A DNA stretch of 64,000 bases from assembly GCA_032164245.1 (NCBI GenBank), contig JAVMKO010000003.1, positions 140,729,259-140,793,258 of the forward strand, written 5' to 3'. Positions 23,340-34,651 of the stretch are shown piece after piece. Numbering within the stretch: position 1 is the stretch's first letter; the number at the start of each line of letters is the position of its first letter. The notes below the pieces were generated by a model that was not told the origin of the DNA, searched no databases, and saw only the letters and a list, made by a program, of their open reading frames with translations. Source of the DNA: Sternotherus odoratus (Eukaryota; Chordata; Testudines; Kinosternidae). The position numbers were made by a program, and so were the translations under genes.

Positions 23340-23750
23340 AATGTGACCAGGTCCTCTTAGAGGTCCAGAGAGGCCTGAGCCACTTCCAGGTTTTGAGGCC
23401 CTTCGCCATAATAAAAAAACATGACGACACACGGTCTAATCTTGTGCCATCAGAACCAATATATTTGTATTTATGAACATTATTAACTCTTTAATATGAC
23501 AAACATTTATATCAGTTAACAAAAAAACCCTGTCTTTTACCAAATCACATCGCTTATTTGCTTAAATTCCCAGCTCTTAGCTGAGAGAGTGTGTCACATT
23601 TTGGTCCGATAGGGATGCGCATAAAACAAGTTGCAAAACTTATCAAATGCCAAAAAATTAACAAGTGTCTAAAATTTGAGGCCTCCTTTGAGCTTGAGGC
23701 CCTGGCCAAATGGCCTTCCTGGCCCTCCCTCCCCACAATTGGCCCTGAAT
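23340..23750. repeat. Probable old interspersed repeat
   Basis: CAGGTTTTGAGGCCCTTCGC near the left and AAATTTGAGGCCTCCTTTGA near the right share GAGGCC/TTGAGG motifs that look like related ends. Nothing is coded. Family unknown. Confidence 0.35.
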
Positions 23751-23759
23751 ATGACTTCG

Positions 23760-26690
23760 CTGTTCAACAACCAGACGCGTCTCCACTTACTCTCACCTAT
23801 CCCCTTGGGTGTGGAGAGCTTCTTTCTACCCTTCTCCACCCCTACTTCCTAACTAGACAAAGGATAGGCACTTGCATTCTTACATCTTCTCTCCGTGTTC
23901 CCCCCCGTATCCTCTCCTCCACCTTCTCCAACGTTAACTTGTCTTTCACATATCCCTTCAAAGTCACTTATCCATCACATTATTCCTGTCATGCCACCTT
24001 CTCCTGCAGCTCCCCTCAAGTCTTCGTGCTGCCTCACACAATTCCCTGAAACTGCTCTGAGTCTATCTCCTACCCCCACTCCTCTGAGCCCACTCAGTCT
24101 CCTGCCCCTCCCCCACACTTTCTATTGCACGCACCCTCCTCAGTCTGCCTCCTGTTCCAAAACATACTTCCTTGTACTCTTCCCTTGTTCTGACTCTTGC
24201 TTCCTACACATTCCTGATTCCTCACAGTTCCCTGTCCTCACAGTCCCAATTCCTAACACTACCCTGACTAGCATGCTCCTGTCCCTCACATGGTGACTAA
24301 GGTGCCACCATCTTCCCTGATGGCAGCTGGTGTCAACCCTATTTGAAGAAGTGGGAGATGGCAGTAATTTTTGCTGGGAGCAGCCTCTCTTTCATCTGCA
24401 AAGGTGAGAAAGACATGGTGGCCATCTTGTTGGAAGGCAACACGTGGCTTCAGTCATGTTGACAATAATGAGGGATGCTGGCCATTTTGGATGAGGAAAA
24501 AAATTCATAAGATTGAAGGCAGAAATCAGCAATTCACAAGCATCTTTTAAAACATCTGGATATTGAGAGACTTGTAATAAAACTGCAAGAGCTGGCATCA
24601 ATAGTTCCCCCCCTTTCTGATGCTTTGTCCCTCAGTTCTCTATGTGTAAAATGGGACTAAATATTTCCTTTCCTCACTGGGCTGTTCAGTAATGTTTGTG
24701 AGATGCAATGATGAATGATGATGAGGCCCATAAATACCAAATTAGGCAAGTAGCCAGGTGAGATAGATTTTTCATATGTAGGGAAAAACTATCTTTTTGC
24801 CAAACCTTTAGCCTATGATACCAATCTATTCTGGGACAAGGGGCTAATTTTATTAAACCAGAATATTGGGTTATCCAACCAAATTTCATGTTGATTTGCC
24901 TAGCCCAGTTGACATCAGTAGGAGTAGACTATATACAAGTCTGCACGTTCAAAAATATGTTTTAAACCTTTAGTCTAAAGAATAGAGTTTACATAATTTA
25001 TGACATAATGAACAGATAGAAATTGCTTTCAATTTGTTCAGATGGAATTTTTTAAATTTAACCTAATTAGACCAAATAATCAAAGCAGGCATTTGTAAGC
25101 TGCTAATGTTTCCCTCCTTCCCCCCGTGCTGTAATTGGCCACATTTCTTAGAGATTTAGGTAAAGAAAGTTAAAATCTCATTAAACTAACTAACCTTATA
25201 TTTATTCCTGTCACATTATATTTATACTCCTTTCAACTTTAATTATTCAATCAAGTGCTTTTAACTATTTTTCCTGGATTTTACCATTTTACGACTATCT
25301 ATTTCTAAGTTGGCCTGTGGGAAAGGTTACTATGTTAGCATTTAGGTTCCTTTTAAGAGCAAGTTGTATAAAATGAAAACCCCCACATTCTCAGCCCTAG
25401 AATTATATATAATATCTACCAGCTTATCATTGAGACAAACTGTTTTGGAGATTCCAACTTCATTTTCACAGACTAGTTACTATAAAACATTTGGTGGTTT
25501 GATAATATATGGAAGCTAAAAAAAGTTTATTACATTTGGCAGAAACTCAGGACAAGTACTATACATTATAATTAGCAAAGAAAATATATTTGACAAAGAT
25601 AACAGGACTGTAAAATATTTGTTCTAAAGATAGCAAGGTCATGTGATGTAAAACAAAAATAAAATGCCAGACAACTTTACTGATTGCCTGGTTTTTGTGT
25701 CTCACACATTTCAGATGCACTATATTCTTGCAGTTATACCTACTGATAAATATGAGCCCTTAAAGATACCTAAAATAAGACAGATCTGTCCAGTTTGTTA
25801 GTTTATTTACTACAGTGCATCATGGGACAGAGAATGCTAATTGGGTACCAATCTGCACAGTGCTTGTGATACTTACAACATTTGATATAAAGAATAAAAT
25901 GCTAAAAAGTAGCATGGAAGTCAGAATCTAGTTTTTCAATTTAAATAAAATAACTGTACCCAGATTACTGACCTGCTACATTTTTGCATCAAAAGGAGCT
26001 GTTGACATATGGTACTATTGTCAAAACACTCAGCATTAGTCTAACTTTACTCTCATTGATACTAATGAAAGCAGAGTTTGGCAAATGCTGAGAACTTCTG
26101 AAAATCCAACTCAAACTGAAAAACATCAAAATGGACATGAAATTCTAACAGCTTTATATAGGTTCACTCCGAGATCATACTCATGGTTTCTCTCTCCTCC
26201 TGAAGCAACAGTATTTTTGAAAAAGGTAAACAATGCTACAGTATTTCTGAAGTCAAAAGGAGTTGCCTATGTATATCTGAGGACAGAATCGGGCCCAAGG
26301 AGGCTGGCAGTACATGCATAGTAGAAAAAAGTGTCTATTAAGGACTTAGACATAGACTTTTCTTTCATCTTTCCCTGGTAGCTTTGCCTGGTTTCCTTTT
26401 CTCCTTTATTTATATATTCTTATTTGATTTATGAGCAGAACAATATCTTGCTTTTGCACACTCTGTGCAAACTATCATTTACTTGTAGAGATCTTTTTAT
26501 AATTTTATATTTTTGTTTTTGTTTTTTATGAATTGACAAGAGCTACTGGACTGTAGCAAGGGCAAATCTCTGAATGGCACAAATAAAGGCACATCTGCCT
26601 GAGGAGGGAAGGGTGTGTCTTGGAGGGTTTCCCATCTGTTCTAGGGAGGATGTATGCTGTGTTGTATTATTGTCAATCCCAGTATGTTAA
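23760..26690 (-). other. THADA intron stretch without recognised feature
   Basis: A CT-rich low-complexity stretch (23760-24290) followed by AT-rich sequence. The CT-rich frames (23591-24049 and 23895-24296) are compositional. Confidence 0.45.
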
Positions 26691-26698
26691 ATACACAA

Positions 26699-26768
26699 GG
26701 TGGATGAGGTAATATACTTTATTGGACTCATTTCTCTTGGTCCAATAAAAGATACTACCTCATCCACC
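26699..26768. repeat. Palindromic repeat, about 30-bp arms
   Basis: GGTGGATGAGGTAATATACT and its arm partner ...GTATCTTTTATTGGACC (complement of 26739-26768) enclose an 11-base loop. A single arm recurs at 11108-11148, so this is a dispersed repeat in inverted-dimer form. Confidence 0.75.
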
Positions 26769-26769
26769 T

Positions 26770-28825
26770 CATCTGTCTAAGAGAGAGGACGAGCAGCTCA
26801 GATCTGAGCCCTCTCTGCAGTTGCTGCAGCACCCTGTATGCTACTCTGATCCCGCTGTTGTCACTGCTGCAGGTCCACTGTGTTGTGCACTGTTGTGCTG
26901 TTCTATTTGGAGGGAGGGTACTTGACTACTCTCCAGCAGGATACACTTGTTACAAGTTACAAATTTTCAAGTTGCCAGGCTTCCCCAAGTCAGAGGAGCT
27001 CCAGAATGCATAGTCCTCCCTCATTAAATTGGAAAAACACTGGAACATGCCAGATTTGAAGACTGTGGCCAACACAGTCCATTGGATGATTAACATAGAC
27101 ATGATGGTTTAAAGGTATGCAGCACTATAAATGTGTGAGGTATTATTATTACCACTGAAGAGAGGAAGCAGCTCAGCAAAGATGCTAAACCAGATGAAAC
27201 CTTAAAATGGATTCCAACAAAGGCAGGAGAGGTCTGTTTGGAGCTACTGAGAAAGTGCTTATATATCTGAACAATATAAAAAGGTTGGATTTGAACCAGT
27301 TTCCACCTTGTTTCAACTGTAGTTAAAACCAATAAGAAAAGCAAAATTTAAAACATTTCTTGCAAATTTGCATGATCTTTGGGTCATGTGGAGTCTCAGG
27401 AGTCTTTACACTGAGATCCAAAAGCGCACCAGAAGCTAGCTCTAAGCATCAAACTCTCGCATACTGCTTGAGGAGCATAAGGGCTTTCCTTACTGGGAAA
27501 CCAATGAACAGTGCCCAGATGTGCTTTAAGAAGCTGACTCCTGTATGATATTTATTGTTACACATTCCAAATAAGTTTTTTGTGTGTACAAACAGTAGAG
27601 ACTAAACTGGGCAAACTTATGATGCAAGCCTCTCATTGTAATAAAGGTTTCTGAGGAAGTGCATTCTGCAACTCACGACCAAAGAAGCAAGGCAGAATAT
27701 CCAGCCTTTTTAAGACAGATAAATACTTATGGACCTTATCTCAACATATATTTTTTGGGTTATAATAAATTTTCAGTTGGGCAAGATAGTTTTAGTCTGC
27801 ACCACTGCTGTCTCTCTGCCCTTTCCTGCATCTTAAATTGCTTTGAATTTGTGTAGCAAATTCCACATGTTCTACACTGGACTTTAACAGACAGATTTTA
27901 TTTATTGAAGACAACAAATCATTGACAGAAAGTAAATGTAAAATAGGAAAAGACTAGGCATGGTTGTACTCTGAAAATGTCTTTGTAATTGTAACCCCTT
28001 TGACAGGCACAATCAATTAGAAGTGGTCTGATTTTAACCAGTTGCAGGCTCATTACACTGCATTCCAGTTTGTGTTGATGAAAATCAGTTTCAGTCTGTG
28101 GCCTGGAACTCATATACAGCACTTCCTGGGGCCTCTTATATAAACACACTAAGAAACAGTTTTATTTGGACTTGTCCATCCTCCTTTTATTTTACTGCAA
28201 CGACTTTACAAATCAAGAATAAAATAGAACAATTGTGGCCCATAACTAGAAACACACTCAATGGAGAAAAATATTTAAACTATGATGAGTGTAAAACTTC
28301 AAACTGCAATTATTGCTTACAGTAATTCAGTATAAGACTTGAGACAACACTGCTTGGGCTATAGTTTCTCTTTAATATATCGTTAGGACACTTCTAGTTG
28401 TATATAACAAAAGAGAGTGCTCTTTCAGTCAATAAAGACTACTTTATTTGAATGCATTGTCATAGAAAATGTACTGAAGTAATGTAGTATTTTGAAATGA
28501 TCACACGTGAACACAAATTTTAATGACTTTCTCAGTGGAGCACACATGAACAAAGATAAATATGTATATACAATATCCATTTGTTTAGGATCAAATACTT
28601 TCCCACAGCACAAAGCCCAAGTTGCAGGAGCTGTGAACAGAGAATGAAATCCTCTTATCCACAGACATGGAGTGGAGATGCCGCAATGCAAGAGTCTCTG
28701 TAATGAATCTGCTCCTCAAAAGATGAGGGTTGGAAGGGAAGAGATGAACTGACATGTGGACAGGTCAACAAAGACCTCTGAGCTATGTGCAGCAGTTGTC
28801 AAAAAGCAGACAAGACATCAGGATG
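26770..28825 (-). other. THADA intron stretch without recognised feature
   Basis: AT-rich sequence with scattered short frames; none shows protein-like composition or splice context. Confidence 0.45.
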
Positions 28826-28829
28826 CATA

Positions 28830-29200
28830 AAGGGATGAGATGGAAGTTGATAAAAAAAATATGATAATGCTACTATATAAAACAATGAGATGCCCTCACC
28901 TGGAATACCGTATTTAATTCTGATCAGTCAGTTTTAAAAAGGATAGTGCAGAATTACGAGGGGCCCAGAATCAGGCAAGAAGAATGATTAGGGGCTTGGA
29001 AAAATACTCATATAAAGAGAGATTGGAAAGACTGGGATTTTTCACCTTAGAAAGGCTACAAATTGGAGGAAACATGATAAAAATGTTTAAGAAGAATTAA
29101 GGGATATTAACTGAAATGGAAGGGTAGCAAATTCAGAACTGATTAAAGGATATACTTTTTCACACAACATAGTTCACCCCGGGAACTGATTGAGAAAAAG
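28830..29200 (+). mobile_element. Old CR1/L3 LINE 3' remnant
   Basis: CCTCACCTGGAATACCGTAT, then AAGAATGATTAGGGGCTTGG, AGAGATTGGAAAGACTGGGA and GTTCACCCCGGGAACTGATT correspond step by step to the CR1 3' region (compare 10486-10840), but much more diverged. No open frame. Confidence 0.75.
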
Positions 29201-29299
29201 GTGTCGGAGAGAAGAGCGTATCAGTATTCCAGGGAGGACAGGACATTTAAACAGATAAAAGGAAGATCTGGAGTTATAATAGTAAGTCTATTTTTATAT

Positions 29300-30590
29300 G
29301 TATTTTTTAAAAATGAGACTTTTGGAAGAGATATAAACTCTCATGGTTCAGGGCACAAGTCAAACTCTAATGATTGTGGATAGTTGGATTCAGCATCGGG
29401 CTACGCTGGATTTAATGTCGCCCAGAGCTGTGGGTTCCTGGTGGTGGAAAGCTCATTGAGGAGTGGGGGATATGAAGCAGTACCAGATAATTGCAGCTCT
29501 TCCTCTGCCCGGGGGCTTGAGCTTGCCAGTTTTGCCCCCAAACTTGAGTGGTGCTAGCCAAGTAGTCTGAATGGCAGCACTCCCATGTAAGTTAAATCTA
29601 TTCTTGTCTTGCAGAAACCCCACTGGCAAGAAAATGTGAGAAACATTTAATAAATGAAATGTATTTGTTTTAAATCTGAGAGTGTTTCCCTCCAGAAGAG
29701 ACCCTCTTTTAAATAAAGGATTTGCCTCAATCAGTTAAATGCAGCATTAAAATTAAACCACAAAAACACGTATGTTATGGGTTTGAATTAAACCAACAAA
29801 ACTGTCCTTAACTCACCTTGCTCTGCCTGTGGCTAAGGATGGGATAATAATAAAGTACCATGCTCAAGAACTGTGTAATACATGTACACAGTAAGATAAT
29901 TATAACTGCACTGAATTTATCCTTCCTCCAGTCACACTCCAGAGGCCTTCTAATCATGCCTTCATTTACTTCAACATTTATTGTGCTTTGTATGACCATA
30001 AATAACATGCTAAGCAACAGTTTAATGCCATTAATAGTTTTGATTGGTCCTTCCTCCGAGAACTTCCCATTGATGACGTGAACAATCAAATTGCTGAACC
30101 TTTGAAAGTGTGACTTTTTGTAAAACGTCTCCTCACCCTACTGCAGAAAAGATCCCTGTGAAATTTTCCATGGAACTTACCCATTTTTTCCAGCGTGGAT
30201 TGGAGACACTATTCCATCTTTGAAATTTTGCATTAATAAAACAGAGTTACTTAGAAAGCTTGAGCTACGCAGGGGATCAGAGTTTGACTTCTAAGCTTTT
30301 GACTAGCAGGAACTAGGAATGCTGCAAAGGCCGCACCTTTAACCCCTGGCGGGAAGGAACCCTCCTTCTCTTCAGCAGCCCCTACCATGACTGGCCCTTA
30401 CAGATACCAACGGGTCATGAGTTTCTCCTCATCTAGACCCCTATGCAAAATGTCCAGATTTTCAGAAGTGCTCAGTACCCAGCAGCTCGCACTGGTCTAA
30501 CTAATGTGTCTATTCCCCCTCACCCTCACTCAGGTTTAATACAGCACTGAAATTTCCCACCGTTGATTTAGAAGTTGTATATTACGTTTG
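29300..30590 (-). other. THADA intron stretch without recognised feature
   Basis: AT-rich sequence with no clear repeat. Lies just 3' (transcript sense) of exon 30597-30682 and its GC donor. Confidence 0.45.
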
Positions 30591-30596
30591 ACTTGC

Positions 30597-30682
30597 CTTT
30601 TCTTCTAGATTTCCCAAGGTAATCACTCAGCACAACAAGGACATCAAGATAAGCAGCTCTGGTCACCAAACAAGGATTTTGC
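30597..30682 (-). CDS. THADA: THADA internal exon with a GC donor
   Basis: 86-bp open exon: one base completes the Arg codon from exon 51620-51735, then 28 codons (QNPCLVTRAAYLDVL and onward), then one base G that starts a Gly codon finished by exon 17704-18116. The acceptor is TTTTTTAG|GC after a good pyrimidine tract. The donor reads AAAAG|GCAAGT, the classic strong context of a GC-AG intron; no GT donor lies at a position that keeps phase. The intron on its 5' side (51619 to 30683) is about 21 kb and carries much of the mobile DNA in the window. A CR1 remnant begins only about 80 bp upstream of this exon in transcript order. Assignment rests on phase matching and remembered similarity to human THADA. 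Confidence 0.9.
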
Positions 30683-30761
30683 CTAAAAAACAAATTGTTG
30701 ACAGAAAGTAAATTCCTTATAAAATTCCTGCTCTGCTCAGAGAGACACCGAAATTGTAACA

Positions 30762-32010
30762 TAGAATCATTGAGCCAGAAGGGACCTTTGAGAAGTCATC
30801 AAGTCCAGCCCCTTGTGTTGTGGCAGGACTAAGTAAACCTAGATCATCCTTGACAAGTGTCTGTCCAACCTGTTTAAAAATCCTTCAATGCTGGGGATTC
30901 CGCAACCTCCCTTGGAAGCCTATTCCAAAGCTTAACGCTGCTTATAATTTGAATTTTGTTTCTAATATCTAACAAATTTCCCTTGCCTCAGGTTAAGCCC
31001 ATTTCTTCTTGTCCTATATTCAATGGACATGCATAAGACTTGATCACAGTCCTCTTCATAACAGCCCTTAACATCTTTGAAGACTATTAGCAGGGCCCTC
31101 CTCTAGTCTTCTTTTATTTAGGCCAAACATGCCCAATTTTTCTTAACCTTTCCTCATATATCAGTTTTCCACACCAACTAATTTGACAGCAAATTACTGA
31201 TAGCTACTCTCTGAGTATGGTCTTTCAACCAGTTGTGTACCCATGCTATAGTAATTTCATCTTGACCGTATTTCCCTAGTTTTCTTATGAGAATGTCCTG
31301 TGGGAATGTCTCAAAAGCCTAACTAAAAACAAGATTATATCACATCTACTGCTTCCCTCTATCCACTAGGCCAATAACCATGTCAAAGAAGGAAACTAAG
31401 TTGATTTGACATGATTTGTTCTTGACAAATCCATTATGGCTATTACTTATAACCCTATTATCCTCAAAGTGCTTACAAACTGATTGTATATAATTTGTTC
31501 CAGTATCTTCCCAGGAATCAAAGTTAGGCTAACTGGTCTATAATTTCCCAGGTCCTCTTTGTTCCCCTTTTTAAATACAGGTACTATGTTTGCCCTTCTC
31601 CAGTCTTCTGTGACCTCACCTGTCCTCCAGATGTTCTCAAAGATAATTGCTAAAGGCTCTGAAATTGCTTCAGCTAATTTTTTAAGTACGCTAGTGAAGA
31701 CTGAGGTGTTTTGTTTCAGGCTTCTGGATGTCATTAGTTATTAATTCTCCTCCTTTGGTAAGTAGGGGACCTACACTTCCCTTCATCTTTCTCTTGCTTC
31801 TCATGTATTTAAAGAACCTTCTCTTACTGACTTTTATGTCCCTTGCTAGGTATAACTCATTTTGTCCCTCAGCCTTTCTAATTTTGTCCCTACATGCTGC
31901 TGCTATTTCTTTTGAACTCCTCTTTAGCAAATTGTCCATGTATCCATTTTTTGTAGGATTCCTTTTTGATTTTTCGGTCATTAAAGAACTTCTGATGGAG
32001 CCATACTGGC
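30762..32010 (-). mobile_element. CR1 LINE with internal deletion
   Basis: The 3' end is at 30762 (TAGAATCATTGAGCCAGAAG on plus). Reading minus from 31981: an N-terminal linker (LARDIKVSKRRFFKYMRSKR), RT motifs (WRRANIVPVFKKGNKEDLGN, YRPVSLTLIPGKILEQII; 31447-31734), then in broken frames QYGFVKNKSC and VHNWLKDHTQRVAISN. It then jumps near 31165 straight to YEERLRKIGHV. The RT C-terminal part expected between those blocks is absent. Several stops. The exon at 30597-30682 lies close to its 3' end. Confidence 0.9.
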
Positions 32011-33360
32011 ATCTTACTATTCTTCCTGTCTTTCCTTTGCATCAGGATAGTTTGCAGTTGTTACTGTATTACTGTAAACATAAAGAAACTAGTGGAGTTA
32101 GACACTGAAATATCTTAAATTTATTGTGTCTAATTAATACAGATCTATTGTTTGTACTAGACCGAGTATGCAAAAGAATACGCCAGTGACTCAGAGATGT
32201 ACATTCTGAGTGACAGCCCTTGTAGTACAATGAAAAATGTCTCCTCCCATGATGTTTCCATCAGCAATAAATGTCTTATTACACATTTCTATATTATTTT
32301 CAAGTAGCTTATTTGGGAGAGTCAGTTCACATAAGTGTCTCATCACTATGTCAATTGACATCTGCTTATTTTGTTATTGTTAATATATTTAATTAACTAA
32401 AAACAAAAACAAGAGTCTAGATTTCCTCTTTCTCTCTCACCTCACTCCCCCCAATTTTTTCCTTTTGAGTACATCAAGGGCGACCCTCATCACAAATTCA
32501 CTGTTACATCTTTTGTTAGGCCCAGTTACATTTCTAATTTTGTTTAGAAAATGTTAGCATGAGTTTCTGAATTCAGAGTCTCTGTTTTATGCACCTAAAA
32601 TTTAATTTTAGGGCTTTCAGTTGTATAGCATTAATCAACTGTAAACCACTTTCCGTTACACTTGATCAAACCACAAGTGATTAAAATCACCTGCACAATA
32701 TGAAAGTTAATTCAGGCCTATTTCTTCATTTTTCTCTGTATCACTATCACTGTATGTTTCAGCCAGATTACCCTTTGCTAGAGCATAATTTATAGAATGA
32801 AAGAAACCCAGAACAATACAAATATAAATGGATATGGTGAGTGGGACATACATTTAAAAAAAAATCTAGGAGAGAGAAACAAGTGTAAGCTTTAGCTGTG
32901 ACTAATACTTATGGCTCTACAAAATTCATGGCTGTGAAAAATGCATCATGGTCCATGAAATCTGATCTCCCTATGAAATCTGGCTCCAGCAAGGGGCTTC
33001 AACCCTGCGCAGGGCTCCAGCTGTTAGTCCTGGCCGGGGATGAGAAGGGGTGAGACTTCCTCTTTCCCTGCAGGGGCCACTCCCAGGGTGGATCAGACCC
33101 ATTTCCGAAACCTCAGGAAGCTGCAATGGCTCTAGCTGTCACACTCCCACCTCCCCTGGAGGCAGGCTGCAGCTCCAGCTGTCACCCCCTGCATGGGGAG
33201 GCTCTTGCTCCAGCTGTTATCCCTCTATTTGGGCGGGAGACTGCCAGGAAAACCAGACATATGGTAACCCACCTCACCATACACTAAGAATCAGAGAGGT
33301 AGCCGTGTTAGTCTGGAATTGCAGAAGTTACAAAGAGTCTTGTGGCACCTTAAAGACTAA

Positions 33361-34205
33361 GGGTACATCTTCACTACAGCAGTAGGTCGATTTCCCTTAA
33401 GTCGATTTTCTAAAGTAGACTTTAGAAAATGGACTTAGTGCATCCCCACAGAGGACAGCAACTCGACCGTGTCTGTCCTTAAACTTTTGCAGGGGTCGAC
33501 ATAGGGAGTGTTGCACTGTGGGTAGTTATCCCACAGTGCCGGGAGTCCCCAGCTGTCACCACCTTTCGAGGCAGCCAGGCACGCTCCCCAGGGGACCAGC
33601 CCCAGTCCGAGCAGCTCCGCATGCCCCCCCCCCACCGGATCAGCCCCGAGAACCTCCCCGCCAGCCTGAACAGCTCCGCGCCGGACCCCCCGCCTGCCCG
33701 AGCAGCTCCGCGGACCCCCCCGCCCGCCGGATCAGCCCCGAGAACCCCCCCGCCAGCCTGAACAGCTCCGCGCTGGACCCCCCGCCTGCCCGAGCAGCTC
33801 CGCGGACCCCCCCGCCCGCCGGATCAGCCCCGAGAACCCCCCCGCCAGCCTGAACAGTCCCGTGCCGGACCCCCCGCCTGCCCAAGCAGCTCCGCGGACC
33901 CCCCCGCCCGCCGGATCAGCCCCGTGCTGGCTCCCCCCGCCCGAGCAGGGGCGGGGGGAGCCGGCGCGGGGCTGTTCAGGCGGGCGGGGGGTTCGCGGAG
34001 CTGCTCGGAAGGTCGGAGGCTTAACGTCACCTGCATCCTCAGTAGCTGAAAATCGACCTAGAGAGAGGTCGATTTCAGCTACGCCTCTCGTTAGGGAGGA
34101 GTTATAAAGTCTATTTTAAGGTCCCTTAAAATCGACTTTAAGGGCATGCAGGTGAGGACGGGTACGGGCTTAAGTCGACTTTAAGCCCTGGTGGGGACCA
34201 GGGCT
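33361..34205. mobile_element. Harbinger-like element with TAA duplications and GC-rich core
   Basis: Sits between TAA copies (33358-33360 and 34206-34208) inside the inverted-dimer repeat; removing it restores a continuous arm. Repeated AAGTCGA/TCGACTT motifs occur near both ends (33397-33460 and 34120-34186). GTCGATTTTC and a palindrome at 34045-34082 (AGCTGAAAATCGACCT facing AGGTCGATTTCAGCT) flank the core. No transposase. The outer 15 bases of the two ends are poorly matched, so the superfamily call is inference from the 3-bp target. Confidence 0.65.
33636..33935. repeat. 92-bp GC-rich tandem repeat
   Basis: CGGATCAGCCCCGAGAAC recurs at 33636, 33728 and 33820 (92 bases apart), with a partial fourth start at 33912. 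Units contain AGCCTGAACAGCTCCGCG and GAGCAGCTCCGCGGACCCCC. An inverted match follows (GGCTGTTCAGGC and GCGGAGCTGCTCGG, 33970-34010), so the array could fold back. Since 92 is not a multiple of three, the proline-rich frames over it are not a repeat protein. Confidence 0.88.
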
Positions 34206-34651
34206 AATTAAAGTATTGAAGCATAAGCTTTCTTGGGCTAATACCCACTTCATCGGATACTTCCACTGCATGCATCCGACGAAGTGGGTATTAGTCCACG
34301 AAAGCTTATGCTTCAATACTTTAGTTAGTCTTTGAGGTGCCACAAGACTCTTTGTAACCTCACCATACACTGTGACCCTCACTTCTGCGCTACTGCTGGC
34401 AGTGGCGCTGGCTTTAGAGCTGGGTGCCTGGCTAGCATCCTTATTCTCTGGCTGCCCAACTCTAAAGGCAGCAGGACAGAAGTAGGGATGGAAATTCTAC
34501 AACCTCCCCACAGTCTGACAGCCCTTTGTTTACAACACAGTGAAAATTCAGATGCAAACATCTGAAAATGTGAAACTGACTCATTTTAAAAACCCCTGGC
34601 CGTGAAATTGACCAAAACAGACCATGAATTTAATAAGGCCCTACTAATACT

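Larger units (their letters stand above)
33286..34356. mobile_element. Inverted-dimer hammerhead-like repeat (copy 3), split by a later insertion
   Basis: Flanked by a perfect 15-bp duplication ACCTCACCATACACT (33271-33285 and 34357-34371). The left arm runs ACAAAGAGTCTTGTGGCACC TTAAAGACTAA, is interrupted, then resumes TTAAAGTATTGAAGCATAAG, CCCACTTCATCGGAT. The right arm is its mirror: ATCCGACGAAGTGGGTATTA, CCACGAAAGCTTATGC, TTAGTCTTTGAGGTGCCACA. The core box reads CCGACGA, so it is degenerate. Confidence 0.85.
32910..34643. mobile_element. hAT-like element carrying two nested insertions
   Basis: Ends TATGGCTCTAC and (complement) TAGGGCCTTAT; target duplication CTAATACT at 32902-32909 and 34644-34651. 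Its own sequence includes AAATTCATGGCTGTGAAAAA and TGTGAAATTG motifs shared with 20288-20662. Without the inner insertion (33286-34356 plus one 15-bp duplicate) it is roughly 650 bp with no transposase. Confidence 0.82.

Noticed and set aside
33518..33853. Proline-rich 111-aa frame resembling a repeat protein
   Set aside because: It is a 92-bp tandem DNA repeat whose period is not a multiple of three, inside a transposon.
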